A model generated the notes under the pieces. It saw only the letters and a list, made by a program, of their open reading frames with translations. It made no database searches and was not told where the DNA came from. From Clostridia bacterium (lineage in GTDB: Bacteria > Bacillota > Clostridia > Oscillospirales > CAG-272), in the NCBI GenBank assembly GCA_900753285.1, contig CAADYN010000042.1, forward strand, positions 1 through 5,725: a DNA stretch of 5,725 bases. The letters run 5' to 3'. Made by a program: the position numbers and the translations under genes. This document shows positions 1 through 4,626 of this stretch, in pieces. The stretch's first letter is position 1. Each line of letters begins with the position of its first letter.

Positions 1-95
1 ATTCCGTGGGGGATATTATAAAAGTAACGGTAAAGAGCGTGGACGTGAAGAAAAAGCGCATATCCCTCACCAGACGCGGCATGGGAAAAGACTGA
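1..95 (+). CDS. C-terminal end of an S1-domain RNA-binding protein (partial, possibly Tex)
   Basis: The open frame begins before the window; codons run from base 3 and stop at TGA 93-95. The 30 visible residues start SVGDIIKVTVKSVDVKKKR and go on with ISLT, followed by a short basic tail ending GKD. The pattern VGD-(hydrophobic)-V-x-V-x-x-(V/I)-D-x-(basic)-(basic)-R-I-S-L is the last half of an S1/OB-fold RNA-binding domain. The ending RISLT is typical of the C-terminal S1 domain of Tex-type transcription accessory proteins, but ribosomal protein S1 homologues and other S1 proteins share it, so the gene name is left open. The downstream neighbour has its own promoter, so this appears to be the end of a separate transcription unit. 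No convincing intrinsic terminator follows; the only structure is an AT-rich inverted repeat just after the stop. Confidence 0.7.
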   Translation, partial: SVGDIIKVTVKSVDVKKKRISLTRRGMGKD

Positions 96-97
96 TA

Positions 98-114
98 TTC
101 TAATTTTATTAGAA
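98..114. repeat. Perfect AT-rich inverted repeat just after the S1-domain gene
   Basis: TTCTAAT (98-104), a TTT spacer, then ATTAGAA (108-114) form a perfect 7-3-7 dyad starting 2 bases after the stop codon at 93-95. It is not followed by a T-run, and a 7-bp stem with one G-C pair is too weak for a standard intrinsic terminator. It could be a weak 3'-end hairpin or a protein-binding site, but chance is possible in AT-rich intergenic DNA. Confidence 0.4.
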
Positions 115-211
115 CCGAGCGGCGTGAGAGAACCTGCGCACATACTTCCGCGACCTGTATTCGTATGCATAATGCACAAACTATTAAATAAAATTTCGGT
201 AAAAAAAGCTC

Positions 212-240
212 TTTAAAAATCGACTGCGATTTGATACAAT
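212..240 (+). promoter_or_regulatory. Sigma-A-like promoter of the ABC ATPase gene
   Basis: The -35 candidate TTTAAA (212-217, 4 of 6 to TTGACA) and the -10 TACAAT (235-240, 5 of 6 to TATAAT) are separated by exactly 17 bases. Transcription would begin near 247 and give a leader of about 70 bases before the ATG at 319. It is the best-scoring promoter by eye in the 96-318 gap and it points at the ATPase gene. A perfect inverted repeat fills much of the spacer. Confidence 0.6.
217..232. promoter_or_regulatory. Candidate operator: dyad inside the promoter spacer
   Basis: AAATCG (217-222), ACTG, CGATTT (227-232) form a perfect 6-4-6 inverted repeat. It begins at the last base of the -35 box and ends two bases before the -10 box. 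A dyad there is well placed for a repressor that blocks RNA polymerase. It does not match the catabolite-control cre consensus well, so no regulator is named. Role inferred from position only. Confidence 0.35.
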
Positions 241-318
241 ATACGCAGGTTGAATGAGCAGAGAATATACTCGTACTTAATTAAATTTGTTTGATAAAAA
301 TCCAAGGAGGATTATTTA

Positions 319-1431
319 ATGGCAAGCTTATCCCTTAAACACATCTATAAGAAATATCCGGGCGGCGTTACAGCTGTATCCGACTTCTGCCTTGAAATCA
401 AGGATAAGGAATTCCTTATTCTCGTAGGTCCTTCCGGTTGCGGTAAAACAACTACCCTCCGTATGATCGCAGGTCTTGAAGAAATCACCGAAGGCGAACT
501 TTTCATCGGCGACAAGCTCGTTAACGACGTAGCTCCTAAGGACAGAGATATCGCGATGGTTTTCCAGAACTACGCTCTTTATCCTCATATGTCCGTATTC
601 GACAACATGGCGTTCGGTCTTAAGCTCCGTAAGACTCCGAAGGAAGAAATCAAGCGCCGCGTAGAAGAAGCTGCCCGCATCCTTGACATTACTCACCTCC
701 TCGACAGAAAACCGAAGGCTCTTTCCGGTGGTCAGAAGCAGCGTGTTGCTCTCGGTCGTGCTATCGTTCGTAATCCTAAGGTATTCCTTCTCGACGAACC
801 TCTTTCAAACCTCGACGCTAAGCTCCGTGCAACGATGAGAACAGAGCTTACAAAGATTCACCAGAGAGTCGGCACAACATTCGTATACGTAACTCATGAC
901 CAGACAGAAGCTATGACAATGGCTACTCGTATCGTTGTTATGAAGGACGGTCTCATTCAGCAGGTAGATACACCTCAGAACCTCTACGATTACCCCGTAA
1001 ACCTCTTCGTTGCAGGCTTCATCGGCACACCTATGATGAACTTCATCAACTGTGTTCTTGAAAAGAAGGGCGAGGACCTCTACATCACATTCGGCTCCAA
1101 CTCCCTCAAGCTCCCCGCAGAAAAGGCTTCCAACCCCGTTCTCAAGGACTACATCGGCAAGGAAATCGTTGCAGGTATCCGTCCCGAATGTATCCATGAC
1201 GACGCAGCTACAATCAGAGCAATGTCCGATTCCGTTATCGAAACAGACGTTGAAGTTACAGAGCTTATGGGCGCTGAAATCTACCTCTACCTCGTAGCTG
1301 AAGAAACATCTCTCACCGCTCGTGTATCCGCTCGTTCAACGGCAAGAGCAGGCGACATCATCAACGTTGCGTTCGATATGTCCAGAGTTCACCTCTTCGA
1401 CAAGGATACAGAAAGATACATAATCCACTAA
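319..1431 (+). CDS. ABC transporter ATP-binding protein, MalK/UgpC/MsmX family (sugar import)
   Basis: This is a 370-residue cytoplasmic ATPase that would power a carbohydrate-uptake ABC transporter. Visible motifs are Walker A GPSGCGKTT (37-45), Q-loop Q83 in VFQNYALYPHM, signature LSGGQKQR (135-142), Walker B VFLLDE (155-160, catalytic E160), D-loop SNLD (163-166) and switch H193 in VTHDQTEAM. The C-terminal regulatory OB/TOBE region (about 235-370) carries FIGTPMMNF (234-242), GIRPE (286-290) and ELMGAEIYLY (315-324), the arrangement seen in MalK, UgpC and MsmX/MsmK. Length is normal for the family and every catalytic residue is present. The ATG follows a strong AAGGAGG (304-310) by 8 bases. 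No permease or substrate-binding gene is adjacent: the upstream gene is S1-like and a terminator follows at once. It may therefore be a stand-alone ATPase shared by several sugar importers, as known for MsmX of Bacillus; that role is inferred. Codons are strongly biased (mostly AAG and GAA), suggesting high expression. Confidence 0.93.
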   Translation: MASLSLKHIYKKYPGGVTAVSDFCLEIKDKEFLILVGPSGCGKTTTLRMIAGLEEITEGELFIGDKLVNDVAPKDRDIAMVFQNYALYPHMSVFDNMAFGLKLRKTPKEEIKRRVEEAARILDITHLLDRKPKALSGGQKQRVALGRAIVRNPKVFLLDEPLSNLDAKLRATMRTELTKIHQRVGTTFVYVTHDQTEAMTMATRIVVMKDGLIQQVDTPQNLYDYPVNLFVAGFIGTPMMNFINCVLEKKGEDLYITFGSNSLKLPAEKASNPVLKDYIGKEIVAGIRPECIHDDAATIRAMSDSVIETDVEVTELMGAEIYLYLVAEETSLTARVSARSTARAGDIINVAFDMSRVHLFDKDTERYIIH

Positions 1432-1442
1432 TCATGTCAAAC

Positions 1443-1475
1443 AAGTCCGTCACTGAAAATTGTGGCGGATTTTTT
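1443..1475 (+). terminator. Intrinsic terminator after the ABC ATPase gene
   Basis: TCCGTCAC (1446-1453) pairs with GTGGCGGA (1462-1469) with one G-U pair around an 8-base loop, followed by six T (1470-1475). Bases A1443, A1444 and G1445 can extend the stem into the T-run. It starts 12 bases after the stop codon and closes the transcription unit. Confidence 0.88.
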
Positions 1476-1567
1476 GTTCATGTTCGCCTGTACAGCTGAA
1501 TATACATTATAATAATTGTAGGTTTTACACCGTAATTTCTAAAAAATCATGGCTGAAATTTAATAAA

Positions 1568-1584
1568 ACTCTTGACTTGAGAGT
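1568..1584. promoter_or_regulatory. Dyad over the -35 box of the surface-protein promoter
   Basis: ACTCT (1568-1572) and AGAGT (1580-1584) form an inverted repeat with a 7-base centre, TGACTTG. It covers the whole -35 hexamer (1572-1577). The same stretch is also a tandem CTTGA-CTTGA (1571-1580). A DNA-binding regulator could sit here, but the arms are only 5 bases long and chance is possible. Confidence 0.25.
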
Positions 1585-1600
1585 GACGGAAATGTATAAT
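1572..1600 (+). promoter_or_regulatory. Strong sigma-A-like promoter of the surface-protein gene
   Basis: The -35 TTGACT (1572-1577, 5 of 6) and the perfect -10 TATAAT (1595-1600) are spaced by 17 bases, close to the ideal housekeeping promoter. Transcription would start near 1607, about 55 bases before the GTG start at 1662. The upstream terminator at 1443-1475 makes this the natural promoter for an independent gene. Confidence 0.85.
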
Positions 1601-1643
1601 ATATGAGGAATGAGCAAAAAACAACTGCTTTCGACAAGTGGTA

Positions 1644-1654
1644 GGAGAGGGGAG
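1644..1654 (+). promoter_or_regulatory. Ribosome binding site that fixes the GTG start at 1662
   Basis: The purine-rich stretch GGAGAGGGGAG ends 7 bases before GTG 1662. An in-frame GTG at 1638 would place this Shine-Dalgarno sequence inside the coding region and add eight residues ahead of a perfect signal peptide, so 1662 is the better start. Confidence 0.75.
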
Positions 1655-1661
1655 ATTTTGC

Positions 1662-2519
1662 GTGACAAAAAAACTGGCGCTTTTGCTGACCGTTATCGTT
1701 ATATTGGTTTTCTCTCTCACTGTTTCAGCCGCTGATCCCGAGATAGCCGTCGGCGAAGTGCTCTATCATCAGGTGTTCGAGAGCGGCTTGAGCATTGAGC
1801 GGTGCGGAATAAGGCTCGGAACTGCGGGTTCTCAGGCGGTTTACATGAATACCTCCGACGACGGGCTTAATATTTCCACATACGATACCGGGCGCGCGTA
1901 CATACTTCTCCCGAAATTCTACGTCACCGACTCGCGAACGATAGAGTTTTCATTCAGATTTGACGAAAAGCGCACCGATAACGCAAGACTTGCCGTAATG
2001 CTGACCTGCCGCGGAGATGAGCCTACAAATATCACCTCGGTCGTGTTCAGAGCAGGCGGAACTGTCGACGGATTCACCGAGCCTTCCGATAATATAAAGC
2101 AGGCGATAACGGACGGAAAAACGGTGGACGTCAAAATTCCGCTTGATTCGGGCGTGCTGCATGAGATAACCGTGGCAAGCGAAGGCGAAGAGTGCATTCT
2201 CGAGAAAAGGGAAGTCATGGTTGTTTCAGCGGGAGACCTCGGATTCGTCCTGCGCAACGCAGATGCAACTATCAACGATATCACCGTCGTGAGCGGAGTC
2301 GGCTACAGCGAAAAGACCGGATACTACGTAGAGAAGTCGTATTCCGACGATATCGTTCATGAACTCCCCGACCTGCCCGACGATTTTCCAGCTGATGATA
2401 CTGTGTACGCACCCGAAACCGGAGATGGCAGTGCGGCGGCGTTTCTGCTAAGTACGATTTTTGCGGGATTTGCTTCACTGTACACGGCTAAACGAGCCTT
2501 CAAAAGAAAATCGCGCTGA
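1662..2519 (+). CDS. Secreted, probably wall-anchored surface protein with APETG sorting tail; unknown family
   Basis: With the GTG start at 1662 the product has 285 residues. Residues 1-23 form a signal peptide: TKK, a hydrophobic core LALLLTVIVILVFSLTV, and cleavage after VSA (23) or A24. The C-terminus has the three-part sorting-signal layout: APETG (250-254) followed by D, a hydrophobic stretch (about 257-276), and the basic tail KRAFKRKSR. This resembles LPXTG-type substrates of sortase, with A for L. Ahead of it lies an acidic, proline-rich linker (about 228-249). The ectodomain (about 30-212) has alternating beta-type patterns, including TIEFSFRFDE (93-102) and DLGFVLRNADATINDITVV (192-210), reminiscent of concanavalin A-like/LamG jelly-roll domains. 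That fold is a guess; I do not recognise the family. Cysteines are at 48, 116 and 178. The gene has its own strong promoter and terminator, so it is monocistronic. The likely place of action is the cell surface; if no sortase recognises the tail, it would be a membrane-tethered protein. Function is unknown. Confidence 0.8.
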   Translation: MTKKLALLLTVIVILVFSLTVSAADPEIAVGEVLYHQVFESGLSIERCGIRLGTAGSQAVYMNTSDDGLNISTYDTGRAYILLPKFYVTDSRTIEFSFRFDEKRTDNARLAVMLTCRGDEPTNITSVVFRAGGTVDGFTEPSDNIKQAITDGKTVDVKIPLDSGVLHEITVASEGEECILEKREVMVVSAGDLGFVLRNADATINDITVVSGVGYSEKTGYYVEKSYSDDIVHELPDLPDDFPADDTVYAPETGDGSAAAFLLSTIFAGFASLYTAKRAFKRKSR

Positions 2520-2542
2520 CTAAAACCACACAATAAACAAAC

Positions 2543-2578
2543 AAAACGGCGGAATGCTAAAAAAATCCGCTGTTTTTT
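2543..2578 (+). terminator. Intrinsic terminator after the surface-protein gene
   Basis: AACGGCGGA (2545-2553) pairs with TCCGCTGTT (2566-2574) with one G-U pair and a 12-base A-rich loop; A2543 and A2544 extend the stem. The T-run covers 2573-2578 and is followed by CTTTTT. It lies 23 bases after the stop and separates the gene from the heat-shock operon. The A-rich left flank could give weak termination on the other strand, but no minus-strand gene needs it. Confidence 0.88.
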
Positions 2579-2630
2579 CTTTTTCGGCTGCGCGTTCACA
2601 AAATAAATACAAATCAGTAACAAAATACTG

Positions 2631-2659
2631 TTGAATTAATATTCCGAAAATGGTAAATT
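2631..2659 (+). promoter_or_regulatory. Sigma-A-like promoter of the hrcA-grpE-dnaK operon
   Basis: TTGAAT (2631-2636) and TAAATT (2654-2659) are 17 bases apart, and TGG (2651-2653) directly ahead of the -10 provides an extended -10 (TGN). The predicted start is near 2666, which puts the CIRCE operator at about +6 to +32. This is the usual arrangement for HrcA control of a vegetative promoter. A small inverted repeat, CAGTA (2615-2619) and TACTG (2626-2630), abuts the -35 on its upstream side; no role is assigned. Confidence 0.7.
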
Positions 2660-2670
2660 AATATCAGAAA

Positions 2671-2697
2671 TTAGCACTCGACCACATCAAGTGCTAA
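2671..2697. promoter_or_regulatory. CIRCE operator (HrcA binding site)
   Basis: TTAGCACTC (2671-2679), a 9-base spacer, and AAGTGCTAA (2689-2697) match the CIRCE consensus TTAGCACTC-N9-GAGTGCTAA at 17 of 18 arm positions. The only change is A for G at 2689. HrcA dimers bind CIRCE and repress; heat titrates GroEL away and leaves HrcA inactive. The site lies between the promoter and the hrcA start, so the operon should be autoregulated. No second CIRCE is seen before grpE or dnaK. Confidence 0.96.
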
Positions 2698-2734
2698 AAT
2701 CAAAAAACTATCCGGCGGAAAGAACCGGCAAAAC

Positions 2735-2741
2735 GGAGGTG
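2735..2741 (+). promoter_or_regulatory. hrcA: Ribosome binding site that fixes the hrcA start at 2748
   Basis: GGAGGTG lies 6 bases before ATG 2748. The longest reading frame begins at a GTG (2691) that lies inside the right arm of CIRCE, ahead of this site and without a Shine-Dalgarno sequence, so that upstream start is rejected. Confidence 0.85.
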
Positions 2742-2747
2742 AAAAAA

Positions 2748-3833
2748 ATGAATGGCGGAAAAGATGAGCTTGGTGAAAGAAAAAAGCTTATCCTTAAAGC
2801 TATTATTGATTCACACATTGCGAACGGTGAGCCCGTTGGAAGTAAAACCCTGACGCAGAATAAGCAGATTAATTGTTCGTCTGCTACAATAAGAAACGAG
2901 ATGGCGGAGCTTGAAGAGCTTGGTTATCTCGAACAGCCGCATACCTCATCGGGAAGAATACCGTCGGAAGCCGGATACAGATTTTACGTAGACTGGCTCG
3001 TTGACAGGTACAATTTCACACAGAGCGAGATTGATGAGCTGCGCAGCTCTCTCAGACAAAGAGAAAGCGAGCTTGACTCACTGATGAGCACGGCAATGAA
3101 GCTTGCGTCAAAGCTCACGAATTACACAGCCCTCGCGATTAAGCCGCGTCAGCAGAGGATAACCGTTCAACGGTACGAGCTGATGCGTCTTGACGATTAC
3201 ACCGCGGTGCTCATCATGGTCATCGGCGGAGTTATCAAAACAAAGTACATTCACTCAAACAGACGGATTCCGATTCAGGCTACCGCGATGCTGTCGGGAG
3301 TGCTCAATGCGAAGGCAACGGGTGTTACTGCTTCCGAGATCACGCTTCCGGCGCTTATGGAAATGGAAAAAATGATGGGTGAATACGAATACCTCGTAGC
3401 TCCCGTTGTTAAGACCGTGTGTGAAACGATAACGGCGTTTGACGGAGGCGAGATAAAGTTCGACGGAATCAATCGCCTGCTCTCGTATCCCGAGTATTAT
3501 GACATGGAAAGACTCCGCGATATGCTTGCACTGTTTGAGAAAAAGGATATGCTTCTGAAGGTTCTATCGGAAGAGGCGAAAAATTCAAGCGGAATGCAGG
3601 TGTTCATCGGCAGAGAAAATCTCGTGAAGGTCATGGATAACTCAACGCTCGTGTTCAAGCCTGTCGTAAAAGAAGGAAAAACAGTCGGAGCTATCGGAAT
3701 CATAGGACCGACGAGAATGGACTACCGCAGAGTTCTTGCCGCGATCGACAGCATAACAAAAGGAGTAGCCGACATCATTGAAGCAAGCACTGAAAAAAGC
3801 CTGCAAGCGGGGAAGAACCCGGAACAGCATTAG
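2748..3833 (+). CDS. hrcA: Heat-inducible transcription repressor HrcA
   Basis: This is a 361-residue DNA-binding repressor of class I heat-shock genes; it acts on CIRCE as a dimer and needs GroEL to stay folded. The N-terminal winged helix shows GEPVGSKTL (27-35), SSATIRNEM (44-52) and LGYLEQPHTSSGRIP (58-72) followed by AGYRFYVD (75-82), all hallmark HrcA sequence. A helical stretch (about 91-125) links to the GAF-like core. The C-terminal hallmarks FDGINRLLSYPEY (238-250), VFIGREN (285-291) and GIIGPTRMDY (317-326) are intact. It is slightly longer than the usual 340-350 residues, owing to a few N-terminal residues and a polar tail. It is the first gene of the operon, behind its own target site, and is followed after 57 bases by grpE with no terminator between. 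Codon use is less biased than in dnaK (GAG and AGA are frequent), which fits a low-abundance regulator. Confidence 0.97.
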   Translation: MNGGKDELGERKKLILKAIIDSHIANGEPVGSKTLTQNKQINCSSATIRNEMAELEELGYLEQPHTSSGRIPSEAGYRFYVDWLVDRYNFTQSEIDELRSSLRQRESELDSLMSTAMKLASKLTNYTALAIKPRQQRITVQRYELMRLDDYTAVLIMVIGGVIKTKYIHSNRRIPIQATAMLSGVLNAKATGVTASEITLPALMEMEKMMGEYEYLVAPVVKTVCETITAFDGGEIKFDGINRLLSYPEYYDMERLRDMLALFEKKDMLLKVLSEEAKNSSGMQVFIGRENLVKVMDNSTLVFKPVVKEGKTVGAIGIIGPTRMDYRRVLAAIDSITKGVADIIEASTEKSLQAGKNPEQH

Positions 3834-3871
3834 GAAAAGTAAGTAAAATATAAGATAAAAGATTCGACTGA

Positions 3872-3884
3872 AGAAAGGAGATGA
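3872..3884 (+). promoter_or_regulatory. grpE: Ribosome binding site of grpE
   Basis: AGAAAGGAGATGA matches the extended anti-Shine-Dalgarno complement AGAAAGGAGGTGA except for one base. Its core AAGGAG (3875-3880) lies 10 bases before GTG 3891. A weaker purine stretch, GGGGGAA (3909-3915), precedes the ATG codons at 3918 and 3921, so the start remains arguable. Confidence 0.65.
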
Positions 3885-3890
3885 CCCGGC

Positions 3891-4556
3891 GTGTCGGGAA
3901 AGGTGCGCGGGGGAATTATGATGGCGGAAGAAATAAAAAAAGACGTTAATAATGAAGAAAAAGAAAGCGCCGCGGCAAATGAAGAAGTAAATGACAGTGC
4001 GGAAAACGCAGAAACTGCTGACGAGCATGATGCTGCGGAGGAAAAAGACGAAAAGCTCGATAAAAAGGATAAGAAGGAAGTAAAGAAGCTTAAAACCGAG
4101 CTTGAGTCGGCAAACAAAGCTCTCGATGAGTCAAAGAAAAAGCTCGACGAGCAGAACGACAAGTACCTCAGACTTGCGGCGGAATACGATAACTTCAGAA
4201 AACGCACGCAGAACGAGAGAAAGAACATCTACGGCGACGCGGTTTCGGATACTCTGACGGGACTTCTTCCGATAATCGACAATCTCCAGTACGCCGCGAA
4301 GTATTCAGCCGAGGACAGCGAAAAGCTCGCGGAAGGTCTGGCGCTCATTTTGTCAAAGCTCCCGGAAACACTCGATAAGCTCGGAATAAAGCCCTTCGGC
4401 GAGCCCGGAGACACCTTCGATCCTTCTCTCCACAACGCGGTAATGCACGTGGAGGATGAAGCTTTCGGAGAGGGCGAGATAGTCGAGGTTCTTCAGCAAG
4501 GCTATAAATACGGCGAAAAGGTTATCAGATACGCCATCGTAAAGGTTGCGAACTGA
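3891..4556 (+). CDS. grpE: Nucleotide exchange factor GrpE (Hsp70 cofactor)
   Basis: GrpE is a cytoplasmic homodimer that releases ADP from DnaK and resets the chaperone cycle. From GTG 3891 the product has 221 residues. Residues about 12-65 are a highly acidic and lysine-rich disordered region. A long coiled-coil helix follows (about 62-112), ending in KYLRLAAEYDNFRKRTQNER (91-110), the family's best-known segment. A helical dimer region comes next (about 117-165). The C-terminal beta domain contains GIKPFGEPGDTFDPSLHNAV (165-184) and GYKYGEKVIRYAIVKVAN (204-221), matching the GrpE signature. Length is normal. The start is uncertain: GTG 3891 has the best Shine-Dalgarno match, but ATG 3918 or 3921 would give the common opening MAEE. 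The gene sits 57 bases after hrcA and 70 bases before dnaK, with no terminator on either side, so it should be co-transcribed under CIRCE control. Confidence 0.95.
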   Translation: MSGKVRGGIMMAEEIKKDVNNEEKESAAANEEVNDSAENAETADEHDAAEEKDEKLDKKDKKEVKKLKTELESANKALDESKKKLDEQNDKYLRLAAEYDNFRKRTQNERKNIYGDAVSDTLTGLLPIIDNLQYAAKYSAEDSEKLAEGLALILSKLPETLDKLGIKPFGEPGDTFDPSLHNAVMHVEDEAFGEGEIVEVLQQGYKYGEKVIRYAIVKVAN

Positions 4557-4626
4557 TATAAACCAGCCGGCTAAACTAAGTTAAATATAAAATTTCAATA
4601 TAACATTATTTCGGAGGATATTTATT

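Noticed and set aside
131..251. Inverted repeat AACCTGCG (131-138) and CGCAGGTT (244-251)
   Set aside because: The arms are 8 bases long but 105 bases apart and do not extend; this is compatible with chance and no function is suggested.
805..1197. Long open frame on the minus strand inside the ABC ATPase gene
   Set aside because: It lies wholly opposite a gene with all catalytic motifs intact. The product is Cys- and Val-rich with no recognisable domain, and no ribosome binding site is evident. Strongly biased codons on the + strand often leave open antisense frames.
1483..1513. TATAAT (1508-1513) as an extra promoter after the first terminator
   Set aside because: The nearest -35-like hexamer is poor and 19 bases away; the promoter at 1572-1600 is far better and closer to the gene.
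1638..1661. Upstream in-frame GTG start for the surface-protein gene
   Set aside because: It would place the ribosome binding site inside the coding region and add eight residues in front of a well-formed signal peptide.
2691..2747. Upstream in-frame GTG start for hrcA
   Set aside because: The codon falls inside the right arm of CIRCE and has no Shine-Dalgarno sequence, while ATG 2748 has GGAGGTG at a good distance.
3881..3949. 22-codon basic reading frame overlapping the grpE start
   Set aside because: Its ATG is part of the grpE Shine-Dalgarno region, leaving almost no spacing of its own, and the peptide has no recognisable feature.
3642..4228. Two overlapping minus-strand frames across the end of hrcA and the start of grpE
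   Set aside because: Their Ser/Phe-rich products are the antisense image of the Glu/Lys-rich N-terminus of GrpE. They have no family features and no promoter or ribosome binding site.
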